Shown here: piece by piece, positions 23,986 to 33,472 of the stretch
Position numbering within the stretch: the first letter of the stretch is position 1
Layout of the letters: each line of letters opens with the position of its first letter
Assembly: GCA_902799905.1 (NCBI GenBank)
Contig: CADCCB010000004.1
Location: forward strand, 1 to 64,000
Length of the DNA: 64,000 nucleotides
Source: an uncultured Prevotellaceae bacterium
GTDB taxonomy: Bacteria; Bacteroidota; Bacteroidia; Bacteroidales; Bacteroidaceae
Reading direction: 5' to 3'
Notes under the pieces: model-generated
Databases searched by the model: none
The model's input: the letters and a program-made list of their open reading frames with translations, nothing else
Told to the model about the DNA's origin: nothing
Program-made: the position numbers and the translations under genes

Positions 23986-26493
23986 ATGATGAAGCAAAAA
24001 CTGATAGTTATCGCTTTGCTGACCCTGTTGTGCCAGACCTTGAGTGCACAGAGTCATCGTTTATGGTATGCCCGTCCGGCCAGCCACTGGCTGGAAGCCC
24101 TGCCCATTGGCAACAGCCATCTGGGAGCAATGGTATATGGCGGAACTGACATAGAGGAGATCCAACTGAACGAGGAGACCTTCTGGAGCGGTTCGCCTCA
24201 TAATAACGACGCTACGGAATCGCTGCAGGCATTGCCAGAGGTGCGCCGTCTTATTTTTGAAGGTAAGGAGGGCGAGGCTGCTAAACTCATCGACAGTCAT
24301 TTCATTCCAGGTCCTCACGGCATGCGCTACCTGCCACTGGGAAGTCTGAAAATCCTGTTGGGACACAAGGATGTGACAGGCTATGAGCGAGCCTTGAATC
24401 TGGGCGATGCCACAGCCACCACCTCTTATATATATAATGGTGTGAGGTACGAGCGTAAGGTCTTTGCTTCGCAGGCTGACAATGTGATTGTCGTGCAGTT
24501 GACCGCTTCGAAGAAAGGCGAACTGGAGTTTGATATGGAGTTCACTTCTCAGTTGCAGAAGAATGTCTTTACGGTGTCTGAGCATGAAGGCATCAGTGGA
24601 AAAGTCAATGAATTGGCCGCTGTGGTCGATGGTGTTGAACAGGAGGGCATTAAGGCCGGACTGAAAGCCGAGTGTCGCATTATGGTTGAGACCGACGGTG
24701 AGGTGAAACGCGGCGCCGACAAGTTGAGCATCGACGATGCCACTATCGCCACCCTCTATATCACTGCCGCCACCAACTTCGTGAACTACAAGGACATCAG
24801 CGGCAACCCCGTGAAGAAAAACAACGAGACGCTGGCCAGTGTCAAGGGCAAGCCCTATAAGCAGTTGCTGGCCGCCCACGTCAGGAAATACCAGGAGCAG
24901 TATAACCGCGTCAGCCTGACACTCCCCAGGACCGATGCGTCGCTTCTGGAGACCGACAAGCGACTGGCTGCCTTTGAGAATAATGCTCCCGATACTCAAC
25001 TGGATCTTGATCTCGTTTCCTTGATGATGCAGTATGGCCGTTACCTGCTCATCTCGTCGAGTCAGCCTGGCGGACAGCCTGCTAACCTGCAGGGCGTATG
25101 GAACGACAAGATGAATGCCCCATGGGACTCGAAGTACACTATCAACATCAATGCCGAGATGAACTACTGGCCTGCCCTGGTGGGTAATCTGGCTGAGACG
25201 CAACAGCCCTTCTTCTCGATGGTTCGCGACCTCAGCGTCACAGGTGCCAAGACGGCTCGCACCATGTATAACTGCAACGGATGGGTGGCCCATCACAATA
25301 CCGACCTGTGGCGTATTGCAGGGCCTGTGGACGGTACACCTTGGGGGATGTTCCCAACGGGCGGTGCCTGGCTCACCACACATATCTGGCAGCACTATCT
25401 CTTTACGGGCGACAAGCAGTTCCTGGAGTCATACTATCCTGTGATGAAGGGGGCCGCTGATTTCCTGGCGGACTATATGCAGGAGTATCCTGCCAATGGC
25501 GCAGTCAAGGAGGCGGCAGGATGGGTCATGACGGTGCCTACCGTCTCGCCTGAGCATGGGCCGCGTGGCAAGGGAACTAATGTTACTGCAGGCTCCACAA
25601 TGGACAATCAGATTGCCTTCGACGTGCTCTCGCAAACCATTGAAGCCGCCAATGTTCTGGGTAAGGATCAATCTCAAATCTCAAGCCTCAAATCTCAACT
25701 CTCAAAACTTCCTCCCATGCAGATTGGTCGCTACGGCCAGTTGCAGGAATGGATTATCGATGCCGATGATCCGAAGGATGAACACCGTCATATCTCTCAC
25801 CTCTACGGTCTCTATCCTTCAAACCAGATATCACCCTATACGCACCCTGAACTGTTTACTGCCGCTGCTAACACGCTGAACCAGCGTGGCGATATGGCTA
25901 CGGGATGGAGCCTGGGTTGGAAGACGAACTTTTGGGCACGTATGCTTGACGGTAACCATGCTTTCCGCATCATCAAGAACATGCTTCATCTGCTGCCTTC
26001 CGATGGTCAGGCAGGACAGTATCCTAGCGGACGCACCTATCCGAATCTCTTCGATGCACATCCGCCATTCCAGATAGACGGTAACTTTGGTGTCTCTGCA
26101 GGCATCTGCGAGATGTTGATACAGAGTCACGATGGTGCTGTACACCTGTTGCCTGCCCTGCCCAACGAGTGGAGGGAGGGCGATGTCAGGGGCTTGCGTA
26201 CCCGTGGCGGATTTGTCGTCAATGAACAGTGGAGTGGGGGACGGCTGCGTGAGGCCTCCATCCGTTCTACCATTGGCGGAAAACTTCGTCTGCGCTCCTA
26301 TGTGCCCCTGACAGGTAATGGTCTGAGGGTTGCAGATGGTGACTGTCCTAATGACTTGCTGAAGCCTGCTTCTATTAAGGATCCTTTGCAGTCGAAGGAA
26401 CTGAAAGACTTCTCACCCCTGCCCGTACGGAAGGTTTATGAGTATGATATAGAGACGAAGCCTGGCAAGACCTATACGGTCAAGGCTCAATAA
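23986..26493 (+). CDS. GH95 alpha-L-fucosidase (exported)
   Basis: 835 aa, usual size for the family. Signal peptide [20 protein letters not shown], then [19 protein letters not shown], the standard GH95 opening, an N-terminal beta domain (to about 270), a linker and an alpha/alpha barrel. The asparagines that activate water are in NINAEMNYW, and the catalytic acid region is [15 protein letters not shown]. It removes terminal alpha-1,2-fucose (or galactose in some members) from host or plant glycans. A heptad array at 25670-25704 encodes [14 protein letters not shown], an insert in the barrel part. The gene stands alone, with no sugar operon next to it. Confidence 0.95.
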   Translation: MMKQKLIVIALLTLLCQTLSAQSHRLWYARPASHWLEALPIGNSHLGAMVYGGTDIEEIQLNEETFWSGSPHNNDATESLQALPEVRRLIFEGKEGEAAKLIDSHFIPGPHGMRYLPLGSLKILLGHKDVTGYERALNLGDATATTSYIYNGVRYERKVFASQADNVIVVQLTASKKGELEFDMEFTSQLQKNVFTVSEHEGISGKVNELAAVVDGVEQEGIKAGLKAECRIMVETDGEVKRGADKLSIDDATIATLYITAATNFVNYKDISGNPVKKNNETLASVKGKPYKQLLAAHVRKYQEQYNRVSLTLPRTDASLLETDKRLAAFENNAPDTQLDLDLVSLMMQYGRYLLISSSQPGGQPANLQGVWNDKMNAPWDSKYTININAEMNYWPALVGNLAETQQPFFSMVRDLSVTGAKTARTMYNCNGWVAHHNTDLWRIAGPVDGTPWGMFPTGGAWLTTHIWQHYLFTGDKQFLESYYPVMKGAADFLADYMQEYPANGAVKEAAGWVMTVPTVSPEHGPRGKGTNVTAGSTMDNQIAFDVLSQTIEAANVLGKDQSQISSLKSQLSKLPPMQIGRYGQLQEWIIDADDPKDEHRHISHLYGLYPSNQISPYTHPELFTAAANTLNQRGDMATGWSLGWKTNFWARMLDGNHAFRIIKNMLHLLPSDGQAGQYPSGRTYPNLFDAHPPFQIDGNFGVSAGICEMLIQSHDGAVHLLPALPNEWREGDVRGLRTRGGFVVNEQWSGGRLREASIRSTIGGKLRLRSYVPLTGNGLRVADGDCPNDLLKPASIKDPLQSKELKDFSPLPVRKVYEYDIETKPGKTYTVKAQ
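25670..25704 (+). repeat. Heptad array within the fucosidase gene
   Basis: AATCTCA, AATCTCA, AGCCTCA, AATCTCA, ACTCTCA. Confidence 0.85.
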
Positions 26494-26507
26494 AACAGAT
26501 ATGGTCT

Positions 26508-28064
26508 ATGGAAGAAAAAGATTTCCTATTGCCTATAGGTGCCACTCTTCAGGGTGGGAAATATCGCGTTGAGGCACATCTGGCTTCAGGCGGTTTTGGC
26601 AACACCTATCGTATTACGAATGTGACTTTTAACGAGGTCTTTGCCCTTAAGGAGTTCTATCTCCGTGGGGTGAACGAGCGTGATGAAGCAACGCAAAAGG
26701 TCAGCGTGAGCAATGCCGTTAATTCTGAAGAGTTCAAGTTACAGAAGGATAAGTTCCATAAGGAGGCCTTACGGCTTCGCAAACTGGACAATCCACATGT
26801 GGTTCGTGTGCATGATCTCTTTGAAGAAAATGGTACTGCCTACTATGTGATGGACTTTCTGGATGGGGAGTCGCTGTCGGCTCAGATGCGTAAGCAGGGA
26901 CATCCTTTCACGGAGCAGGAAGTGATGGACTTTACTGATCAGGTGCTCGATGCCCTTGATGCGATCCATCAGGAGAATATATGGCATCTCGACCTGAAGC
27001 CTGGTAATATCATGACCGACAGAAATGGACGGGCTGTGCTGATTGATTTTGGAGCCAGCAAACAGTTCCATGATGCCAACGGACACTCGCTGTCAACATC
27101 AACAGGTCTTTGCTACACACCAGGCTTTGCGCCTACAGAGCAGATAGAGTCGAGTACCACTAAGATGGGACCATGGACAGACCTGTATGCCTTGGGTGCT
27201 ACCATGTATAACCTGTTGACAATGAAGACACCCCCTTCGGTGTCGGAGATACAGGACGGTGACGCCTTCGAGTTCCCTTCTGGTAGCAGTAATCGGATGC
27301 AGCAACTGATACAGTGGATGATGGAACCCAATCGCAACAAGCGGCCTCAGTCTGTGGCAGATGTGCGCAGTTTCTTACAGGGGCACGTTTCTGATTCGAC
27401 ACGCATGGCTTCTGCTCCTACTGCTCCTTCACAAGCCACTCAGATGGCTTCTACTCCTTCGCAGGCCACACAGATGGCTTCTGCTCATCAGAATCCGACG
27501 AGGATGGCTTCGTCCAACCCCCGTATGCCATTGACTCCACAGAAAAAGTCGAAGACCCCTTGGATTATCTTGGGGGCTGTTATTGGCGTGTTCCTGCTGT
27601 TGGTGGGTATTGCCTTGGTGGGATTCATTATCAATGATATGTCAAAATCTCGTGAGACTAGTCAGTGGGAACAACCTACTCCTCAAATAGTTGAACCTGA
27701 TTATCCAATACAAGAGTCAACCTATGAGGAACCCGCGTTCGAGGAGCAAACCTATGACGAGCCTGCTAGAGAACGTACCTATGACGAACCTAACGAGCCC
27801 ATTTCCAACAATAGCGATACAGAATATGATTATGTATGCCAGCGATTGCTGACATATGATGATGTGGCAGGTAAGTCACGTTGGGAACTGAGTATTATGC
27901 GTAATTGGATTTTTGCACGTCATGGCTATATCTTCCAAAAAAATGTTGAGATAAGAAATTATTTCAAAGGTAAGTCTTGGTATAATGGACGGTATACAGA
28001 TGTGTCATCTTTCTTGACTGATACTGAACTTAAAAATATAGAATTAATAAAAGCTTATGAGTAA
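26508..28064 (+). CDS. Membrane Ser/Thr protein kinase with extracytoplasmic YARHG domain
   Basis: 518 aa. Kinase domain 20-290: SGGFGNTYRI loop, Lys48 in ALKEF, catalytic HLDLKPGN (160-167) and DFG (180-182). The residue before the catalytic Asp is Leu, not Arg, so it is a non-RD kinase. Then a Thr/Ala/Ser-Gln linker with SQATQMAS repeats (about 295-340), a membrane helix at 351-376, a Glu/Thr/Tyr-rich repeat (EEPAFEEQTYDEP, about 405-430) and a YARHG domain (about 446-515, RNWIFARHGYIFQ), thought to sense the cell wall. It overlaps the next gene, an M15 peptidase, by 8 nt, so sensing and wall trimming may be linked. Confidence 0.9.
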   Translation: MEEKDFLLPIGATLQGGKYRVEAHLASGGFGNTYRITNVTFNEVFALKEFYLRGVNERDEATQKVSVSNAVNSEEFKLQKDKFHKEALRLRKLDNPHVVRVHDLFEENGTAYYVMDFLDGESLSAQMRKQGHPFTEQEVMDFTDQVLDALDAIHQENIWHLDLKPGNIMTDRNGRAVLIDFGASKQFHDANGHSLSTSTGLCYTPGFAPTEQIESSTTKMGPWTDLYALGATMYNLLTMKTPPSVSEIQDGDAFEFPSGSSNRMQQLIQWMMEPNRNKRPQSVADVRSFLQGHVSDSTRMASAPTAPSQATQMASTPSQATQMASAHQNPTRMASSNPRMPLTPQKKSKTPWIILGAVIGVFLLLVGIALVGFIINDMSKSRETSQWEQPTPQIVEPDYPIQESTYEEPAFEEQTYDEPARERTYDEPNEPISNNSDTEYDYVCQRLLTYDDVAGKSRWELSIMRNWIFARHGYIFQKNVEIRNYFKGKSWYNGRYTDVSSFLTDTELKNIELIKAYE

Positions 28065-28875
28065 GATTTTTTTGACGTGTATGCTGGGGCTTCTTTTCCT
28101 AAATTGTATGGGAAGACCATCCGAGACAAATGGACAGGAATCGGCATCGGAAGATGATTCCACTTTGGTATCAGAAGAAGTTGTTGATACAGTGCCTCTT
28201 GGTGTGAAAATATTGATGAAGGTGTACCCTCAACAAGTTGTTGGCTATGAGAACTGGGCCTTGCAGATGGCCGATGGAACATCAATTGTCTATGATGACG
28301 GTGAAGAAAAGGACTATGTGACAATGCTGGACAACTCTGACCCTGAAGATATGTTTTCTATGACTTACGATCGTACGGCAGACAAACCGGCATATTTGGC
28401 TGATGCAGGACGTTCACGCTGTGAATCATTGTTTAAGGCAATGTATGGGCATAGTGCCGCAGAGGTGGAGCGCCAGATGGAACGGGTGGACTGGTTTGGC
28501 CAGCAGTTGCCTTTTGCTAAAGTGAATGGCGCTTCAGATAGTCTGCGGGCTGTAGCCCGTGAGATGCAACAGCATCCAGACTTCCTAAAGTATATGAAAG
28601 AGAGTTCAACATTCTATTGGCGCCCTGTTCGTGGTGCCAAGCGGTTAAGTGCCCATAGTTATGGTATCGCTATCGATATTAATACGTCTTTGTCTAACTA
28701 TTGGCTCTGGTCCAATAAAGGTGCTTCAGAGACCGATAGTCTGAAATACGAGAATCGCGTACCAGAAGGTATTGTTCGTATCTTCGAGAATCATGGATTT
28801 ATCTGGGGGGGGCGTTGGTATCACTATGATACCATGCATTTCGAATTCCGTCCAGAATTCCTAACAGAACCCTGA
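28057..28875 (+). CDS. M15-family D-alanyl-D-alanine carboxypeptidase-like lipoprotein
   Basis: 272 aa. A short hydrophobic N-terminus ending in FLNC (Cys17) is a weak lipobox. The C-terminal half is a VanY-type M15 domain: AHSYGIAIDIN gives zinc ligands His200 and Asp207, and YHYDTMHFEF gives the base (Asp258) and the third ligand, His261. Expected role: cutting D-Ala-D-Ala or cross-links in peptidoglycan. Its ATG lies within the end of the kinase gene, so it depends on kinase translation. Confidence 0.85.
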   Translation: MSKIFLTCMLGLLFLNCMGRPSETNGQESASEDDSTLVSEEVVDTVPLGVKILMKVYPQQVVGYENWALQMADGTSIVYDDGEEKDYVTMLDNSDPEDMFSMTYDRTADKPAYLADAGRSRCESLFKAMYGHSAAEVERQMERVDWFGQQLPFAKVNGASDSLRAVAREMQQHPDFLKYMKESSTFYWRPVRGAKRLSAHSYGIAIDINTSLSNYWLWSNKGASETDSLKYENRVPEGIVRIFENHGFIWGGRWYHYDTMHFEFRPEFLTEP

Positions 28876-28904
28876 TAGAGGTCTGAGGAATATAGGAACA
28901 CAAT

Positions 28905-29303
28905 TCATTTCATCTTCCACATACCTTCGTCGTTCTCAATCATGGGGACGACGATTTCTTCTTTGGCGCTGTCGGCATAGATGACCTGTAGATAGACTAA
29001 CATGAGATGTTGGATGGAGTCTAACTCTGTGCGTATGTGTTGGAGTTCGACAATGTCTTCATGTGCCTTTCGCTGTTGAGCAATGAACTGCTTGTAGGAC
29101 ACCAGCAACTGCTCGCGGTAACTGTCAGGGATGCTGTCCATGCCGGCACGGTTGTTGAGGAATGTCTCGTAGTCGCCCTGCAACAGTCCCTCGTAACTCT
29201 CCAGAACCGTGTTGATGGCCTGTTGCTCTGGTGTCGGCTTGCTGCAGGCCGCAAGGAGCAACAGGGAACTGATGGCTGTGAGAAGAATGGTTGCTTGCCT
29301 CAT
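28905..29303 (-). CDS. Small lipoprotein of unknown function
   Basis: 132 aa. Signal peptide with lipobox LLAAC (Cys20), then a helical domain ([20 protein letters not shown]) of the kind seen in DUF4878-like or NTF2-like lipoproteins; the family is not certain. Its ATG overlaps the TGA of der, so it is the last gene of the era-der side of the block. Confidence 0.7.
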   Translation of the reverse strand: MRQATILLTAISSLLLLAACSKPTPEQQAINTVLESYEGLLQGDYETFLNNRAGMDSIPDSYREQLLVSYKQFIAQQRKAHEDIVELQHIRTELDSIQHLMLVYLQVIYADSAKEEIVVPMIENDEGMWKMK

Positions 29304-30613
29304 TTCTGTCGGATAAACACATTAATAGGCGAACCTGTCAGCGTCCAGTGCATACGGAGTTGGTTCTCCAGGAAGCGACGATAGGGCTCCTTGACATATT
29401 GCGGCAGGTTGGCGTAGAACACAAAGGTGGGAATCTGAGTGTCAGGCACCTGGCTCACATATTTAATCTTAATGTATTTACCCTTAATGCTGGGCGGTGG
29501 TGTGGCCTCGATGATGGGCAGCATCACCTCATTGAGTTTGCTGGTACCGATCTTGATCTTACGGTGCAGATAGACCTCCTTGGCAGTCTCCAGCACCTTA
29601 AAGATGCGCTGTTTGGTCAGAGCCGAGGCAAAGATGATGGGGAAATCCCTGAAGGGAGCCATTCGCTCGCGGATGGCATTCTCGAAGGTGTCGATGACCA
29701 CCTGCGACTTGTCTTCCACCAAATCCCACTTATTGACCACTACCACCAATGACTTGTTGTTCTTCTGAATAAGTTGGAAGATATTCATGTCCTGTGCCTC
29801 AATGCCTCGGGTGGCATCAATCATCAAGATACAGACATCGCTATTCTCAATGGCACGGATAGAGCGCATCACGCTATAGAACTCCAGATCTTCAGATACC
29901 TTGTTCTTACGGCGGATGCCCGCTGTATCGACCAGGTAGAAGTCGAAGCCGAACTTGTCATATCGTGTATAGATGGAGTCACGTGTCGTGCCTGCAATCT
30001 CTGTCACGATATTACGTTCTTCGCCAATGAAAGCGTTGATAATGCTCGACTTGCCGGCGTTTGGACGGCCTACTACGGCGAAACGGGGGATGCCCTCCTC
30101 CAAGTCGTCTTTCTGCTTTTCAGGAAGCAGTTCCAGAACCTTGTCCAACAGGTCGCCAGTGCCACTGCCTGTAGCAGCACTAATGCAATAAGGGTCACCT
30201 AGTCCCAGTTTGTAAAAATCATACTGGCCATACAAGTCCTTGCCGTCATCGGCTTTGTTGGCTACGAGCAGCACGGGCAGTTTCGCCCTTCGCAGGATGA
30301 GGGCCACGTCCATATCCCAGTCGGTCACGCCATTCTTGATGTCGCAGAGGAAGAGCACTAGGTCGGCTTCCTCAGTGGCTATGAGCACCTGTTTGCGGAT
30401 CTCCTCCTCAAAGATGTCGTCACTATTGACCACCCATCCGCCAGTGTCTACTACAGAGAACTCCCTTCCTGTCCATTCGCATTTGCCGTATTGGCGGTCA
30501 CGAGTGGTGCCAGCCTCGTCGCTTACGATGGCCTGGCGGGAGTTGGTCAGTCTGTTAAATAAAGTGGATTTCCCTACATTGGGGCGTCCTACGATGGCTA
30601 CTAAATTTCCCAT
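29300..30613 (-). CDS. der: Ribosome biogenesis GTPase Der (EngA)
   Basis: 437 aa with two G domains. The first has [12 protein letters not shown] (G1, residue 8 on), DTGG and NKAD; the second has [16 protein letters not shown] and NKWD. A KH-like C-terminal domain is at 350-437. Needed for maturation of the 50S subunit. A -7 box (TATCTTTG, minus strand, 30631-30638) lies after the era terminator. Confidence 0.97.
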   Translation of the reverse strand: MGNLVAIVGRPNVGKSTLFNRLTNSRQAIVSDEAGTTRDRQYGKCEWTGREFSVVDTGGWVVNSDDIFEEEIRKQVLIATEEADLVLFLCDIKNGVTDWDMDVALILRRAKLPVLLVANKADDGKDLYGQYDFYKLGLGDPYCISAATGSGTGDLLDKVLELLPEKQKDDLEEGIPRFAVVGRPNAGKSSIINAFIGEERNIVTEIAGTTRDSIYTRYDKFGFDFYLVDTAGIRRKNKVSEDLEFYSVMRSIRAIENSDVCILMIDATRGIEAQDMNIFQLIQKNNKSLVVVVNKWDLVEDKSQVVIDTFENAIRERMAPFRDFPIIFASALTKQRIFKVLETAKEVYLHRKIKIGTSKLNEVMLPIIEATPPPSIKGKYIKIKYVSQVPDTQIPTFVFYANLPQYVKEPYRRFLENQLRMHWTLTGSPINVFIRQK

Positions 30614-30630
30614 AATGCATTATTTTGGTG

Positions 30631-30638
30631 CAAAGATA
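30631..30638 (-). promoter_or_regulatory. -7 box for der
   Basis: CAAAGATA on plus, TATCTTTG on minus; no clear -33 TTTG. It lies just inside the end of the terminator region. Confidence 0.5.
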
Positions 30639-30641
30639 CAA

Positions 30642-30677
30642 AAAAAATCCGAAACACGACATTGTTTCGGATTTTTT
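30642..30677. terminator. Intrinsic terminator after era
   Basis: AAAAAATCCGAAAC (30642-30655) pairs perfectly with GTTTCGGATTTTTT (30664-30677), 8-nt loop. It separates era from der. Confidence 0.85.
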
Positions 30678-30684
30678 GTTAGTG

Positions 30685-31599
30685 TCACTCTGGATTATAT
30701 CCGAAGTTGTCCAGTTCGCGTTTCGATGATCGCCAGTCTTTGTCAACCTTGACGAATATCTCTAGATAGATGTGCTTATCGAAGAACTTCTCCAATGCCT
30801 TGCGGGCTTCGGTAGAGACTTTCTTCAGGGCAATACCCTGATGTCCGATGATGATGCCTTTCTGTGAATCACGCTCAACATAAATGACTGCATTGATGTG
30901 AATCTGACGGTCGTCCTCCTTAAAGCGTTCCACCACAACCTCGACAGAATAGGGAATCTCCTTGTCGTAGTAGAGCAGGATTTTCTCGCGGATGATTTCC
31001 GATACAAAGAAACGGGCGGGTTTGTCTGTTAACTGATCCTTGTCAAAAAAGGCAGGACTTTCAGGTAACAGTTCCTGAATGCGTTTGAGCAGCAGGTCGG
31101 TGCCAAACTTGTTCTTCGCCGAGATGGGGAGAATCTCTGCATTAGGCAGCAGGGTGTGCCACTTCTCAACGATTTCTGCAAGTTTAAACTGACTACTCCC
31201 CTCGCCTTTGGGAGAGGAGTCGGGGGTGAGGCTGTCAATCTTGTTGATGAGTAGCAATACAGGAATCGTCATCTTCTGCACTTTCTCCAGGAAGTCCATG
31301 TTCTTCTCTGGGTTCTCCACTACATCGGTGACGTAGAGCAGTACGTCGGCATCCTTGAGGGCCGACTCAGAGAAGGCGAGCATCGACTCCTGCAGTTTGT
31401 AGTTCGGTTTCAGCACGCCAGGGGTGTCGCTGAACACGATTTGCATCTCGTCAGTGTTGACGATGCCCATAATACGGTGGCGCGTAGTCTGCGCTTTGAA
31501 GGTGGCAATAGAAATACGCTCACCAACCAATTGGTTCATGAGCGTACTTTTACCTACGTTAGGATTTCCAACGATATTTACGAATCCTGCTTTATGCAT
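30685..31599 (-). CDS. era: GTPase Era
   Basis: 304 aa from the second ATG (31597-31599). An ATG 24 nt further upstream exists, but family proteins start at HKAGFVNIVG. G1 is [13 protein letters not shown]3 DTPG and G4 NKID (about 119-122). The C-terminal KH domain includes GIIIGHQGIALKK. It binds 16S rRNA and aids 30S assembly. Directly after NKID a 39-bp element adds about 13 residues (SLTPDSSPKGEGS), absent from usual Era proteins; the frame is kept, so the insertion is probably tolerated. Confidence 0.95.
   Translation of the reverse strand: MHKAGFVNIVGNPNVGKSTLMNQLVGERISIATFKAQTTRHRIMGIVNTDEMQIVFSDTPGVLKPNYKLQESMLAFSESALKDADVLLYVTDVVENPEKNMDFLEKVQKMTIPVLLLINKIDSLTPDSSPKGEGSSQFKLAEIVEKWHTLLPNAEILPISAKNKFGTDLLLKRIQELLPESPAFFDKDQLTDKPARFFVSEIIREKILLYYDKEIPYSVEVVVERFKEDDRQIHINAVIYVERDSQKGIIIGHQGIALKKVSTEARKALEKFFDKHIYLEIFVKVDKDWRSSKRELDNFGYNPE
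31195..31233 (-). repeat. 39-bp dispersed element inserted in era
   Basis: Minus strand: AGCCTCACCCCCGACTCC, then CTCTCCCAAAGGCGAGGGG, then AGT. Partly palindromic (CTCTCCCAAAGGCGAGGGG). A second copy is at 9759-9797, in the same frame. Confidence 0.85.
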
Positions 31600-31619
31600 T
31601 TTCTTCCAACAACTATTTC

Positions 31620-32621
31620 TCACTTCCCATCATACGCCCACTTCAGATAGTTGGCTCCATGAACGAAGCCTGCACCAAAGGCTGTCATGATGATGTTGTC
31701 GCCTTTCTTCAACATGGGCTCATACTCCCAGAGTGCCAAGGGGATGGTGGCTGCTGACGTGTTACCGTAGCGTTCGATGTTGACCATCACTTTTTCCATG
31801 GGCATCTCCAGTCGCTTGGCCACAGCCTCAATGATACGCAGGTTGGCCTGATGAGGTACCACCCAGTCGATGTTGTCCTTGTTCAGTCCGTTGCGTTCGG
31901 CAATGAGGGCGCAGTCGTCGCTCATGTTAGTCACGGCATATCGGAACACGGTGCGACCTTCCTGATAGGTGAAGTGCATACGGTGGTCGATGGTGAAATA
32001 ACTCGGGGGACATACTGAGCCGCCAGCCTTCATGTGGAGGAAGGGCAGGCCAAGGCCGTCAGTACGTAGGTAAGAATCCATCAGTCCGATGTTCTCCTCC
32101 TCAGTAGCCTCCAGTAATACAGCAGCAGCGCCATCGCCAAAGAGAGGACAGGTCTGACGATCCTTGTAGTCGGTGACTGATGACATCTTGTCGGCACCGA
32201 TGACAATGATTTTCTTGTAGCGTCCGCTTTGTATCATCGACGATGCCACGTCGAGCGAGTAGAGGAATCCGCAGCAGGCTGACCAGGAGTCAAACGCAAA
32301 AGCATTCTTCAGTCCCAGTTTACCTACTACGATGCTAGCCGTAGAAGGGTAGTGATAGTCGGCCGTTGAGGTGGCCACGATGAGGGCGTCGATAGAATCG
32401 GGATCGGCTCCCGTCTTCTTCATGAGTTGCTTGGCTGCCTTGCGCGCCATATAGGAAGTGCCGAGACCCTCTTCGGTGAGGATTCGGCGCTCCTTGATTC
32501 CGACACGCGTCATAATCCACTCATCGTTGGTGTCGACCATACGCGAAAGTTCCTCATTAGTGAGGACATATTCGGGTACGTAGCCTCCGACGCCGGTGAT
32601 GATCGCGTTAATCTTACCCAT
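31620..32621 (-). CDS. fabH: Beta-ketoacyl-ACP synthase III
   Basis: 333 aa. The active-site Cys is in [13 protein letters not shown]; His and Asn are in VPHQANLRI and [12 protein letters not shown]. It starts fatty acid synthesis by condensing an acyl-CoA with malonyl-ACP. The start overlaps the rpmF stop by one base, and the next gene is era. Order rpmF-fabH is kept in many bacteria (here without plsX). Confidence 0.97.
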   Translation of the reverse strand: MGKINAIITGVGGYVPEYVLTNEELSRMVDTNDEWIMTRVGIKERRILTEEGLGTSYMARKAAKQLMKKTGADPDSIDALIVATSTADYHYPSTASIVVGKLGLKNAFAFDSWSACCGFLYSLDVASSMIQSGRYKKIIVIGADKMSSVTDYKDRQTCPLFGDGAAAVLLEATEEENIGLMDSYLRTDGLGLPFLHMKAGGSVCPPSYFTIDHRMHFTYQEGRTVFRYAVTNMSDDCALIAERNGLNKDNIDWVVPHQANLRIIEAVAKRLEMPMEKVMVNIERYGNTSAATIPLALWEYEPMLKKGDNIIMTAFGAGFVHGANYLKWAYDGK

Positions 32622-32812
32622 TATTCAGCAACCTCTTCGTCCTTCTTGATAGCAACCTTACCGCGATAGTAACCACAGGTGGGGCATACGGTGTGATACA
32701 CGTAGTAAGCGCCACAGTTGGGGCAAACTGCCAGTGTAGGTGCTACGGCCTTGTCGTGAGTACGACGCTTGGCCGTACGGGTGTTCGATTGTCTTCTTTT
32801 AGGATGTGCCAT
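32621..32812 (-). CDS. rpmF: Ribosomal protein L32
   Basis: 63 aa. [19 protein letters not shown] is the family opening and [20 protein letters not shown] is a four-cysteine zinc site, so this is the zinc-binding (C+) form. Sits between DUF177 and fabH. Confidence 0.98.
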   Translation of the reverse strand: MAHPKRRQSNTRTAKRRTHDKAVAPTLAVCPNCGAYYVYHTVCPTCGYYRGKVAIKKDEEVAE

Positions 32813-32842
32813 AATTCTTTTACTATTTTAATTTTTAAACCT

Positions 32843-33364
32843 TTAAATTTTCAAATTCTTCAGTGCACTCCATCGGGGGTCGATATTCTCCTCTGCGTCC
32901 GCATCACTGCTTCGGGCAGCCGAATGCTCTTCGAGCACTCGCATCATAGCATCGTTACACTCGCCAGGTTGATGAACGTGCTGGATGGGTACCGCCAGGA
33001 CTATCGACTCGTAGATGAACCATGCCGTCTGGAGAACGCCTTCGTTTTCGTCAACGGTGATGATGTCATCTTCCTCTTGGTATTCAGGCCCCAGTTTTAC
33101 CACTAGACGCAGGTCGGCCTCTATGGGCTGGTCCATCATGTCCAGACAGCGGTCGCAGGGAACCTGAACAGTGCCTTCAGTATGCAGGAGGAGTTCAAAA
33201 AAGCCGACAGCCTTGCGTATAGACCCCGACACATGCAACGAACCGTTCTGCACCTGAGCGTCTTCAAGCGACTGGAAGAATCGATTGTCCAATTGCCATT
33301 CCAAGGGCGTGATGTCCTCGGTAAGTGCCTTTAAATCAATCTTATATCGCTCAAGACTACACAT
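32843..33364 (-). CDS. DUF177 (YceD-like) family protein
   Basis: 173 aa from ATG 33362-33364; a GTG two codons upstream is possible. The family hallmark CDRCLDMMDQPIEADL is present, with an acidic loop after it. YceD/DUF177 is encoded next to rpmF in most bacteria and is linked to 23S rRNA accumulation. First gene of the block, with a -7 box at 33384-33391. Confidence 0.9.
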   Translation of the reverse strand: MCSLERYKIDLKALTEDITPLEWQLDNRFFQSLEDAQVQNGSLHVSGSIRKAVGFFELLLHTEGTVQVPCDRCLDMMDQPIEADLRLVVKLGPEYQEEDDIITVDENEGVLQTAWFIYESIVLAVPIQHVHQPGECNDAMMRVLEEHSAARSSDADAEENIDPRWSALKNLKI

Positions 33365-33383
33365 ACACACTATTTTGCGGGTG

Positions 33384-33391
33384 CAAAGTTA
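33384..33391 (-). promoter_or_regulatory. -7 box of the DUF177-rpmF-fabH-era block
   Basis: CAAAGTTA on plus, TAACTTTG on minus. The expected -33 position reads TTAG. The leader would be about 13 nt. Confidence 0.6.
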
Positions 33392-33472
33392 CGAATATTT
33401 TTCCAAATAAGCCTAACTTTTTCCTACTTTTTTTCGTTTTTGCACACCCGCTTCCGATGTGTGCAATTGTTT

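Noticed and set aside
24061-25395. 444-aa minus-strand frame
   Set aside because: Shadow of the GH95 fucosidase gene.
33440-33466. TTGCACAC/GTGTGCAA hairpin as GH51 terminator
   Set aside because: In the direction of GH51 transcription the hairpin is followed by A residues, not a U-tract.
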